NCBI GenBank assembly: GCA_037903355.1
Contig: JBAJFE010000014.1
Span: forward strand, 6,758,001-6,822,000
DNA: 64,000 nucleotides
Direction of reading: 5' to 3'
From: Trichuris trichiura
Taxonomy: Eukaryota > Nematoda > Enoplea > Trichinellida > Trichuridae
Shown: positions 1 to 12,400 of the stretch, piece after piece
How the letters are laid out: the number at the start of each line of letters is the position of its first letter
Position numbering within the stretch: position 1 is the stretch's first letter
Translations under genes and position numbers: made by a program
The notes under the pieces: generated by a model
What the model saw: only the letters and a program-made list of their open reading frames with translations
Told to the model about the DNA's origin: nothing
Database searches by the model: none

Positions 1-289
1 CCCGTATAGAATTCGCGAAAAACGATTCCCTATTCTTTACATGTTAATCATAAATGCGTAAAATGAACAGATATTTCATTTATACCTAATTGCAAAAAAC
101 CTCGCTCCATAGTATCAAAAACTTCACACGCTCTCGATTTAATTCAAGCTGAGAGACACTGAAAACTAAGCTGCATTTTGGAAATTCGTTTGTATGGGTC
201 AAAGGCAAGTAGTGCAGCTAGTAAAGCAAGAATAGGTGAACTCAAAATTTTCAAATGTCAACATATGTATACCAGCAGACTGAATCACT

Positions 290-465
290 TCACAGATCAT
301 CATTTTCCGCAACGCTAAAACCGAAAGCAGCAAAACCCATTCCAAAGCTGCTAGAAACACCTCTAGCTCGCCGGCGCCCTCTGCTACGGCCACGTCCGCG
401 GGCACCACGGGTCGAACAAGCCGAAACCTCAACAGGGCACACATTCTCCTGGTCAACTGTTCCAC
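290..465 (-). CDS. MRE11: MRE11 last exon: GAR-like motif and stop
   Basis: A 176-nt terminal exon after a TTTTAAAG acceptor. It encodes TRGARGRGRSRGRRRARG, then a hydrophobic/aromatic stretch and an AENDDL end before TGA at 292-290. RG repeats at the C-terminus are typical of MRE11. Joining to the upstream exon gives NKSGTVDQENV without a frame break. Opposite-strand open frames over this exon are shadows. Confidence 0.6.
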
Positions 466-3400
466 CTTTAAAATTAACATAACTAAGAAGACCAAACGCA
501 AAGTTCAAATAGTAAACGACATCTATAAATCAATTAATAAATGACATCTATAAAATTAGAAGCAGATAAATAGCGAATGCAATAGTACTTCGGCATAGAC
601 ATTTGTAAACTAATCACATTAACACTTACGCGACAGCAACTTCACGTACACAAGACGACAAATTTTTGTCGACTGGAAAATGACGCACGGAGTTTCTGTT
701 CACAAACCAAAACCAAAACGCAATCACTCTGCTTATAGTTAACTATCACTGCAAGACTAAAAATTGAAACTGCAAGAGTCAAGCAAGTTTGCTCAAAAAG
801 ATCTGCATTAATTTTATTAGGCGGGGGATGTTTTCTAACAGGGATTTATGTTCTCAAAATCAAAAGGACTGATTACGTTGGACCCCTTTATTCTTAAAGA
901 GACATTCAGTCGTTTCAGAACCAGTCCCGTCCTCTGTTCAACACTTAGTTTGTTTCTTTTTGCCACCTAGATTCAGCGTAGGTAAACTCTTCTAATCTCT
1001 TCGTAGCGAAATTTTCAGCCCGTTTTTTAAATTAACATTCATTGCATAAACGTTTAATGCGAAATTAAAAAACGGGCTGAAAATTCCGCTACGAAGAGAT
1101 TAGAAAAAAATTTCTAAATGCCCGCTAGAAGAAAATAAAATAGGTAAACTCTTGTATTAATATTAATACATTACTATAGCTCGTTCTTATGTTGCAGCTT
1201 CAAGCAAGCTGTCTGTCTGGATTAGTATCTTTTAAATAAATGTGCATTTCTTTTCTTTCTGGCAAAAAAGTGATTATAAAGAAGCCTGGCCAAAAAATAA
1301 CGGAAAATCAGCGAAAAAATAGGCTCACGGGAACATTGGCGGACTCAAGCTTAAGGGACCAGTAGCGGGTGCAATCTCCAGAACACCGCGCTCCTACAGA
1401 ATTCTCATTTCTGTGACAATCTACTATTGTTAAAACGCAATTAATTAAAAGAATACGATTAAGTGTCTATTCTTAAAAAAACTGGATGTTTCGTAACACG
1501 CTGGTGTTTCATAATTTTTCAGATTTTTTACGGCTTTTCCCGTTCTTATCTGCTTGGTATCTGTAATTCAAACGAAACAATTGCTCTACCAGCGGGTGGG
1601 TGAGGGATTATTAGTAAAATAAAAACGGGTTAAAACTTTTTCCTAATAATCGCTCACCTACCCGCTGGGAGCAATTGTTTCGTTTGAATTACAGATACCA
1701 AACAGATAAGAACGGGAAAAACCGTAAAAGATCTGAAAAATTATAAAATGTCTATTAATATTAATAGAAGAACAAAGCAACAACTTACTTTTATTGGTTC
1801 TACTAAGTCCATCTGAGAAATCATGACCTCTCCGAGGACCGCCTCTACGACTGGCTCTTGCCCTGGCTGTGCGCTGTGGGGCATTAAGTTCCGTAGTATC
1901 CTGGTCAGATTCACCTTCATCTGCAACATCGTCAACGTCAACATAGCTGAAAGTGTTCTGCAATTAATGAATAACGATAACTGGGCGCAGAATTCTGAAT
2001 ACTATGTGTTTCCAGCTTTTAGCTCATTTCTAGTAGCAGTTATGAATTACTAAGTTTCTCAGCTTCGACGCATTCACCAATAGCTTAAAAAGTTAGTCCG
2101 CAACTGAAAGTCCAGCCAAGTTAGTTAACGGAACACCCTGCTACACTACAGGCACATATCCATTCCACCCTGAATAATTTTGATTCACAAAAATGCAGCT
2201 GTTTCCTACGACGCTTCCTTATTTATGCTTACATGTACACTGGTTCAATGAAGATGAAATAAACGCAATCGGATTTACAATGTTACGTTAACTGAAGTGA
2301 AGAAACAGCAGCAACATAAAATCTTTTGTTATTTACAGTTCATTTATGAAACTAGAAACTGAAGATTCTCAAAAGGGCTATAGAAACACGAGGAATTACA
2401 AATTTGGATCGTACACGTTTGATTATGATCGATTTAGCGACACGGTGCGCCGAAAGACCAACGCACCCAGAAGAAAAAGTGCTTGTTGTAAAATCAGCAC
2501 CACAGGCTTTTCAACTGATGCTGTGGAACCAACTTTGAGATGCTAGCGACCAAACAACGCTGATCAAACAGAGCTTGCGACGTCCAAGGGGACACAGGTG
2601 CGGAAAAAATTGAGACACTACAGACCAGATCAGTGATTTTCACGGTGGGGCATTTGCCCCACAGGGGGCCCTTTTGAAATCTGGGAGGGGCCAAACCGCC
2701 AAGGGGGCTTTTGGGGGTGGGGGCACTTTTGAGCTGTGGGGGCACATGCGCCACCTGGGCCATCGTTTTGAAACGCATAGGAAGGTATGCCCTGCGGGTC
2801 AGGTATTGTGCCTTCTGCCTAAGACAAAGCTGCATGTTATTGCGCCCCTCAATTCTGAATAGCTGGAAGGGAGGATCGAAGGGGGAGCCAGCTCGGAGGT
2901 GGAAAGTAAGTGTTCGACCTACATTATGACCAGCCAATCAGCGCGCTCGAAATTGGCGAAACAGAATTGGGGGGCCCAAACGCTCAGAAACGTTCGCAGG
3001 GGGCCTTGGCGACCCTGACCTTGAGAAAAACTGGACTAGACTTTTGAAAACGTATCTGCATCTTCTCAGCTTCAAGCTGTAGCATAACCTGAACCTAATA
3101 TACACATGGTCTATTGAACACAGTTTTTTTACCGGACCGTAGACTCTCATGATTGCAGATTTATTTTCCTTACTTATGGACAGAATCCCGTCAATCAAAG
3201 AGAAAGATATATCGGAGCTTTTGAGTGCTTAATCGTCACCAGTCATCAGCGGCTCAACTGACAAACAAGACACCTCGTACGAGTCCAAACAAGTCCAAAC
3301 AAACATAGTAATGATAAAAAAAAGAGCAAGTATAGCTAAAACCTAGTCTTTTCCAGAAGGTGCTCGCAAACATACAGTGCTACAGAGAGGTAAACTAGGA

Positions 3401-6400
3401 AACGCATGTTTGTCTTACTGTAATTAACACAAACTATAAGTGACAACAGGAATCACAACAACCAAATACCCTCCTCAACACACGTTTAGTTATCCTCTAT
3501 GTGGCAGGACTAGGTGAAAAAATTGTCCAGCTAGGAAGACGACTAGGGTTCCGAGTCTTCTTCAAGAGCTTCCCAAACCTCAGGACAATTCTTCTTAAGG
3601 ACAAAACAAAAATCCCACAAAACAAAAAAACAGGGATAGTCTACGCAATCGAATGCCCTTGTTCAGGAATTTACATTGGTGAAACGGGCAACACATCACA
3701 ACATAGCCTCAATGAACACTTAAAATATCTCACAAGTCACAACAACGTGAAAGCCATGCTTAACAGTAGCGGCAATCCAAAGCCGCAGCGAGGAAGAAAA
3801 ATATTGGACCTGAAAATTACAATGGAAAAAGCCAAACAAGCCTCTGCTGTAGTGGAACATGTAGTACAATGCAATAAGCCGCTCCAACCAAAAGTATTAT
3901 TGTGACGAAAAGCGCGCCGGGAATTACGGAAACCGCTCCCTGCATGACGGGCGGTGAAAGCGACGATCCCTGCAAGTGACACACGCAGGGTGGTCACCGG
4001 AAATAGCTGTCAGGACGCGCAGGGCGGTTACCGGAAACGTCCGGCAGATGTCACCTCGCCCACGAAGTGACGCTCAGCCCCCGCCAGGATAAGGAGTATA
4101 TAAGGAGCACCCGCGGAAGGCTGAGAGATTGGTGTTGTATCGGTACAATAAAGTGTTTGACAACCCTTTTTTGCGTGCGTCTGTCAACTGCGTTTACTAC
4201 AATTATGTTATGAAAATAACCTGCGACTACGAAGAATCAAAGAAGCCCTGTGTATAAGACACTATTTAACTTACAACCGCGATCAGGGAGCGGACAAAAG
4301 TGAACTATGGACAAATGTTGAGTGCTGCTCACGATACAAGTGCTGCTCACTAGATGGATAAAGTACAAAGCAATTGGAACAAACAATCAACACACATGAA
4401 ACAAATGAAAAGTGGATAAGAATACATAGCACAAGGGACAATCAAAAAGAAACGAATTACAAGTACGGATCACAATTGGAAACTGGGTACAAAGACAACT
4501 GAATTAACAATGGAAGAACAAAAAAGTATCTTAAAACAAATGAACAAGCACACAGAACCACTACAAGCTATAAGGAACGATAGCAGAAGACAGCTGATAG
4601 ACACGAAGAAAACTATCAACAGAAGACTTTAAAAACACTCGCTTTAAACCCTTAGTAACGGCAGTAGGCTATATTTGCACTCACAAATTACCTATATCTA
4701 TAATTTAAAACCGCTGAAGACGGGTCACGATCGACCCGAAAGCACCGGAGAAATTAAAAGTTTTTAAACAGGACTTACATTCCGTATAGAAAGAGTGCAA
4801 CATGAAATTGTCCGTGACATACTGCAATTTGGACAACTGTGACTCAACATAATTCTACGGAAAAGCTACTCGTTCAAAAATTGTTTAATTGCGAAGCTTT
4901 CAGGGATCACCTGTCCCCGTCTTCAGCGCAGGTAAATGACAGAGAGAATGCTGACACGCCCCTTATGTGGGGCTAGTGCTTTAAACAGCGGGAAACTTGG
5001 GTCGTTTTAAAAGGGATACGACATTATTTTTAAAAAAGGACTGGGTAGTTGAGGGCCTGGGGAAGGCGGAAGGGGAGGAACAAAGGTAGGAAAGAAAGAC
5101 CGAGTGGGAAATAAGGATAAAGGGGGGCATCTCCGATCTCTTCTCATTACATATGCCACAGAAACCAAAGAACCTGCTATCACCAAAATGACAACACATC
5201 TTAAGTTTGCATCGAACTTCAGACGCCCTGAGCTCTATGGTCTCCCAAAAGTACACAAATCAGATATCCCGCTAAGACCGATAGTCTCCACAATTAACAA
5301 CATCACCACTGAACTCAGTAGATACTTAAGTAAGATCATCAAACCTCTAACAGGCAAGGAACTATCCTTTGTCAAAAACAGCAAAACGCTCGTCAACGAA
5401 ATAAGAAACTATTGTTTGGAACCCGACGAGATTTTAGTCAGCTATGATGTAAAAGACTTATTTCCCAGCATCCCAATATCAGACACCCTAGAGACCTTAC
5501 ACAATCTCCTCCACACGGACACAAATCTACCCAGCAGAACTAAATTAAATCCCTTTCACATTGTCAAGCTGGTCTCGTTTTGCATGCAAGAAGGCAATTA
5601 CTTCACTTTTGATAACAAGTTCTATAAACAATCTAACGGAGTACCTATGGGAAGCCCCCTATCCCCTGTATTAGCGGAAATCTTTATGGAAAACTTTGAA
5701 AGACAAATGTTCAGAACTATAGACAGACACATAGCTCCACGCCTTTTTAAAAGATACGTAGACGACATCCTTGTCATTATAAAAGCTGGAAAAGAAGAAC
5801 AATTTTTACAATTCCTCAACAACGTCCGTCCTAACCAAATAGTCTTCACAATGGAAAAAGAAGATAACAAAACCTTACCCTTTCTAGACGCCTTAATTAT
5901 TCGCTCAAGCGAAGGCCTTAAAACCAGAGTGTATAGAAAACCCACGCACACAGATCAGTACCTCAATTTTTCATCACATCACCCACGATCAGTAATGCGT
6001 GGTATCCTCTCCGGAATGATAGACAGAGCATTCAATTTATGCAGTCCCGAATATCTCCAGCCAGAAATTAACTACATTAGAAAAATCTTCTACAAAAACG
6101 GTTATCCTAAATCCTTTATCAACCAAGTGTTCAACCACAAGCTTCGCACACGCGAGTCTCCAAAGCAAAACACTCCGCACGACACTTGTCTGGTTATTCC
6201 TTATGTGGCAGGTTTAGGCGAAAAGATTGTCCAATTAGGAAAAAGATTAGGCTTCAGAGTCTTTTTCAAAAGTTCGCCCAACCTCAGGGCAATTCTTCGC
6301 ACAGACAAAACTAAAATCCCCGCAAACAAAAAGACAGGATTAATATACGCGGTTGAATGTTCTTGCTCAGGGATTTATATTGGTGAAACGGGAAACACCT

Positions 6401-9400
6401 AGAGCATAGATTTAACGAACACATAAAAAAGCTCACAAGTTACAATAACGCGAAAGCCATACTCAACAATGGTACCAATCTAACCACACAGCGAGGCAGA
6501 CCAATCGTGGACCCAAAAATTACAATGGAAAAAGCCAAACAAGCCTCTGCTGTAGTGGAGCAGCGACGCAATGTGCACCAACCACTCCAACCAAAAGTTT
6601 TATGTTACGAAAACAATCTACGGTTAAGAAGAATTAAAGAAGCACTATATATTAGACACAATACGACTTACAACCGCGATCAAGGAGTGGACATAAGTGG
6701 GATTTGGACAAATATTGTGACGCGGTATAATTGTTGCTCACTCAACGGATGAAATACAAAAACCGGGAAAGAAGAGAAAACAAATAATTAGAACAAATAG
6801 AAATGGATAAAATTGAAATATATATGAAACAAAGAAAGAAAAAGAAAAAGGAAAAAGAAGAAAGAAAGAAAAAGAAAAATGAATATGGAAAAATAGCGAT
6901 TCGACAACAAAGAAGAATGTTCGAAACAACGAAGACACAATCTAGAAGCCATACGGAACAAGAAAAAGAATTGCGCTGACAGACTCAAATGCGAAAACCT
7001 ACCAAAGGAAAACTTTAAAAATGCCCGCTTTAAAATGCTCGGAAACGATAGATGGCATTCGCTGCCAAAAATCATATTTACAACTTTAGACCGCTGATGA
7101 CGGGTCTCGAATGACCCGAAAGCTCCGGAGTATTTTTTATATACATAAACGGGAACGGATCCGTAATAAAGTTTTTTCATTATGAAAATTTACGGTCCCG
7201 TACCAAGATTACCGGTAACGTTTACATAAAGGAAACAATGGCTGCCCAGCGAGAGAAACGTGCTAATTTTGCTTCTTAATGTATGAAACAACGTTTCTAA
7301 CTTAGGGTATGACAAATCTGCGTCTCCTTGTTTACCTCTCTGGAGAACTGCATGTTTGCGAGCAGATTCCAGACAGGACGCCTAAAGCCATATAAAACTT
7401 ACCTGAGAATAACTTCGCGTTAGTTAATGACGCCGCATTTGACAACAGTTCATCCTCGGAATCAAACACAACGTCGTCCAAGTTATTCGAGGGTGCACCT
7501 TAAATCAGCAAAGTTACGTGAAGAAATGGATTACCATTAGTACGTTTTGCAGCGCGCTGCATTGATCCCTGAGTGTTGAAAGACGCAGGAATTAGATCCA
7601 GTTCGTCACTCGAAACATTTAGCGCTGTAACTTCTTCGGTGTTAAGGTCTGAGATAGAAAATCCGTTCGTGCTCTGTGGTTCCGATTGCAATTCTTCACG
7701 ATCTAAAACAATGAATGGCAGGTCGGCAACCCATCAAGCTGAACAACTGGCAAGTAGTTGAGAATTAAGGAAAAATTGCGCCGCAACCTGTTTATTTTAT
7801 TGAGTAGGAGTTAGGCAACCCTGCAGCCATACACAAACACTACTGTCTAACCGCGGGACGTAAATAAAATTTGTTTTTAAGATATGGAAGCATAGTTTGT
7901 CAAGTCATTCCACCGTTGATTACAGACTGCGACTCTGTATGGCACTGCTGAAACATTACCACCTAATTCCGTGCTACCGCTTCTCTTGCTAATAACGTTC
8001 TCGATACCGTTTTAACCGCGCCCAGCACAAAATTTTGCGTAAACCAGAAATTGCCAAATGCACTAGATAAGAGACTCTCAAATGGGCGACTGGAGACGGC
8101 ACTGCCCCTTCGAGGAGGAGTTGCTAGGCAGCAAGGAGGCCAGGAAAAGACCTAAGTAAGGAAAAGAAGCAGAAAGGGTGGGGCGAAAGACTAGCAAGAC
8201 CACCTATTCGTCATGTAGTTGTTTGTTCTTTCTCGCCGTTCTCTCTCTCCTTGCCACAGAAAAAAAGAAGAGAACGGGTGACCTCGACTATCTCTCACGC
8301 CGTCCGTCCCAACTTCTGTTCCTGCCATTTTGCGTCCGCTCATCAGATCAGGGTGGTGGCAAGTTCAGAACTCTAAAAGGGAGCGGTGACCAGACTGACC
8401 TTGGCAAAAGCTGAAATAAGTCAATTCTGATCAGTGACAAAAACTGTCTTGTTACCTAGTAAAAATTGTATGCTATGGTTACCATTCCTGCAGTTGTATC
8501 CATCTTACAAGAAGATCGTTCCTGCTTTCAGTAGAATAACAATGGATACCCTTAACGTGTTTTCCGCTCAACAGGGTGCTGCGAATTCCAGTTACCGAAG
8601 GCGCAGTTAAGATTCAATTTCCAAAACTTTCAGAAAACATTCAATCAGCGATGACCATGGAATCCATGGCTATCTCAGAAGAAATTTAACCAATTAATAT
8701 GCCACAGAAACAGTTCTCAGTGCCTATTTCCCTGTTGGCATAGGCGCCTGAAACGCATAGTTAGTACTGTGAATTCCGCCAATTACTCAAAAATATTTAA
8801 GATTGCACAATGAGTTGCTTCTGTAAATGATCAAAACCTGCTCAGGGGTCACAACAAATTAAACAGTGCTAAAACGTACCAGCATTAGTCTCAGCAGACG
8901 GGATGGCTTCGAGTGGCCCATCTAACAAAGCAACTTTTGCCAACAAAGGGCAATAGTTGCTTAAATCATCTTCCAATTGCCTCTCTGGTAAAGACAGAAT
9001 TGCAGAAAAGAGTTGCGAACACTGACCAGACCTCTACCGCTGCGTTCTTCTTGGCCTGATTGGGGAGGCTTAGCACGCGAACGCTTCAGTTTTCCCAACA
9101 ATGTATATATTTGGTGTGCATCGTGAACGCCTCTCTCCTATGAACACACGTAAAAGTAAAAATGTGCCTTTGCTACAGAAAAAAGTAATCCTGCTTAATA
9201 CAAACCTGCAGCAAGTGTGTCGCTCTGTTAAACTGCTGTTTAATAGATTCGCCGAAAGAATCAATTTCGTATTTGCGCGCATAATTTCTGAGTGCTTCTC
9301 GCAAACTGTTTTCTGATAACAGCGACATCTGGCATGACGAGTCCGCTTTTTTAAAGTAATCTTTTACCTGTTAAGACAACAATTGAAAGAAGCTACATCT

Positions 9401-12400
9401 ACTAGCAGTACGCATACCACGTCTTCAATATGCAATTGAAGTTCTATAGCTCGTTTAGCACTTGCGCTTTCCATAGCCAGACGATCCAACTGAATATCCG
9501 AACGTTGTGCCCTACTTTTCACGAATGAAATCAAGTTCTCTGGATTGGCAATTCTGCCTTCAAAACGCCGACCAAAACGTTTTGCGTTAAACGTCTAAAA
9601 AGGCACTACAAGTCTTAGTACGTAGAGAAACTGTTACGAACAGGATAGTCTGCACTGCAGCGGATTCTCAGTCTAACCAGCGGTAAGTCAGGACGTAGAC
9701 CGGATAGTCGATCTTTCATAGCATTATTAATGAGTGCGTGAATTTTTTCTTCACAAGCTCGTTGTAACTGTGAATAAATGAAAATTAGTGCAATGACACA
9801 GATGCTTCTAAGCTTAACAGGCCAAACCTTGTTTTCCACTTCGGCACCTATGTTTGGAAAAATCTCTTCAGCACTGAGATCAACAAAGTAAAATTGTCTA
9901 GCAGTTTGGAGCTCAATCTTCTCCGCTTGAAAAGCTTTCCCTCGGATTTTCACCAAGCTAATATATTTAGAACCCGCCTCTCCCTCAGCCAACGATGTTG
10001 CGATTGTGCTGCCTGGTTGCATGATGAAGAATTTGTCATGAAACTCCGGGTCTACAATAAAACAAGTAACTCAACCGAAATACAGAAAAAACAACCTAGT
10101 TCAATCTCACTTTAAAAAAGCATTCCGTCTAGTACATGCTCTTTAAAACATGACAAAATACCCACTTAAAGTCTCACGCGCATTTTGAAGAACTATCAGG
10201 TAAGAGCACAAATCCATTTGGCTTTCTTTGTCGCGTATAAATACATCTCAAGTCAAGCTTAAAGGGTAGCAGCGTTGCAAAATAGCCTCCATTGCATTCT
10301 AAGGCCTTCTCCCAACGTTCTGGCAGCAAATGAATGCCACTGCACCAGAAGGACTGGGACCTTGATTCAAAAAACAACCACCCATTTTTTATCAAGCGCA
10401 TGTAAAGCTGCTTATTCTTAATAATTTAGGTACGGAAGATCTCATCAATTATCCCCGCTTCATTTTTACGACTTGGAGGAAAAATTCGTCAAAAACGTTA
10501 ACTATGAAAACTACGGCAGCATTGAAAATGTACTTTTCGTGCGAAGTCGGGGAAAGCTTCAGAAAAGGAATGTTTTCACATTGGAGGAGGAGTTAAATTT
10601 TCGTTTAAGTTATTTTTCCATATAATGATTTTTCATTTTTCCCGTCACCATAGGTGCGAAAGATCAAGCATGACTGGAAAAGAGAACATTTTGCTTAAAC
10701 TATATGGTTGATTTAAGCAAAATGGTGTCACCTCGTACCACATTGGCATTTCAGTTGCTGTTATTGTTCGTTTGAGGGTCTGCACGCTAGAGCACATTTC
10801 TGGTGTTTTGTGTTGCCTAGCGTCAGTATTCTAGCTTACGCAGATGTGCTTTGAAAGGTATTCAAAGCAAAAATTAAAAATCTTAAATTCCGGATGCTTT
10901 CGTTCTCCCAGTTTTAAAGAGAACTCAGTGGGGCGGAAACCTACTGAAACATTGTTAAACCATGTGGGAAAAATATATTTCTTTACATTGCTATAAGAAG
11001 TTTCATGGAGACAGCAGAGACGTCGAGGAAAAACATGTTCAGAAACAGGGAACGTCATTATATAACACGACGTCGAAAAACGTGGCCGCAGAAGACAATC
11101 ACAAGCAAATAAAGGCTACATCTTTGGGTATCATATAAAATGATCAGAAGGCCACTCAGACGCATTGAGAAAATAAAAGAAAAGCTAACAAATTCAACCC
11201 TCCACAATCTGACATGCGAAAACAGAATTAGATAAGCGCAAAACATAATTGATCGATAACGATGGGAGTTTTTTTCTTCATTTTTTTACGTGTGTACCTG
11301 TGATAACCGAAAGCGACAGGCCGTGCGGACGGACAAGGATAGTTCACCAGGAAGGCTCCCGTAAGCGAGCTTCCACCAAAAGAACTTCTATCTGCTTAGC
11401 GGCGTACAGTCGAAGTCATGCTCCATCAATTCTTCAAGCTGGGAAAAGCTATAACCTCAAGCCTCTGCTGTAACAAACTGAACCTGACACTTAAGAACTT
11501 ATACGAAAAATGCCGCCAAGTTTAGCCAATAGGAAAAAGGCAAAAACCAATACATCTGTACGAGAATAGAATACGGATACAAATTACAAAAAGGTGTCAC
11601 AAGATGGAGGAGTCGGTCATCCAGCTTACCCCTTGGTATATCGCTTATTGTCCTTTCTCCACCTTCGAAGACTTCGTCGTCAAAGAATCTGTGCCTACCA
11701 AAGGGAACTTGAAAACAATTTTCAGCTCTTTATCCAGTCCTCCCTGCACACATGTTACTGGGACGGAATTTATTCGCTCGCTAAAATTTAAGAGCTTCGT
11801 CTTTTTCTAATGGATCCTACTTTGGCTTATAAAAACGGCAAGCGCATAAGTGACACTTCAAAACAAAAAGCAGCGCAAAGTGCTATACCAAACTAGTACT
11901 CATTATTAAATAACCGCCACTACCGTGAAAAATATTGGAAGCAAGCGTTTATAACAAACACATTAAAATCAGAATTACATTGGTTTTTTATTACTCGGTC
12001 GATAAGCTCAGTTCATCTTACCGTTTTGGGTGTTGCCCATCTTAATTGAAACTAATAAGTTATAACCAAAGCGGTTTAAAAACAACCCATTAGCATACGT
12101 AAATTTTACTTACGAAATTTAAAATCTGCTCGTTACCCATCCTAATCCATGAACGCTCAAGTTTATTAGCAAAACCTTCCGACAGAATGAATCCGTCAGT
12201 GAAAAACGCTGAGGAAAGATCTATCTTGTCCAGATAGCTGTGTTGCTAAGTTTGAATATTCAATAAAGCAGTGCCGCAGGAAACGAAGAACCCTGCATCC
12301 GTTCAGAAACCTTACGTCATTACTGAGGTGTGCAACAACAAATATTATGCAGATGCATAAGTATAGGTGGTCGAACTTTTGTTTCAACAATTTAGAATAT

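Larger units (their letters stand above)
3478..4750 (+). pseudogene. Penelope-like element copy 1, 5'-truncated, split by a solo LTR
   Basis: The retained coding part is the GIY-YIG endonuclease end of a Penelope-like retroelement: YAIECPCSGIYIGETGNT near 3640-3690, then TMEKAKQASAVVEH. The sequence is broken at 3900 by a 301-bp solo LTR and resumes at 4202 with the final residues (ALYIR..NYNRD-type end) and a 3' untranslated part to about 4750. The whole reverse-transcriptase domain is missing, so the copy is dead. The nearly full copy downstream shares this end closely. It lies inside an MRE11 intron, opposite to the gene. Confidence 0.88.

Noticed and set aside
7091..7128. Simple transcription terminator hairpin
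   Set aside because: The exact CTGATGA and GAAA flanks and the recurrence with different stems fit a hammerhead core better than a terminator, and the genome is eukaryotic.
9615..10022. Single 135-codon open frame as an independent gene
   Set aside because: It runs through a 60-nt MRE11 intron and past the exon 4 donor. The spliced model matches the family and the read-through does not.
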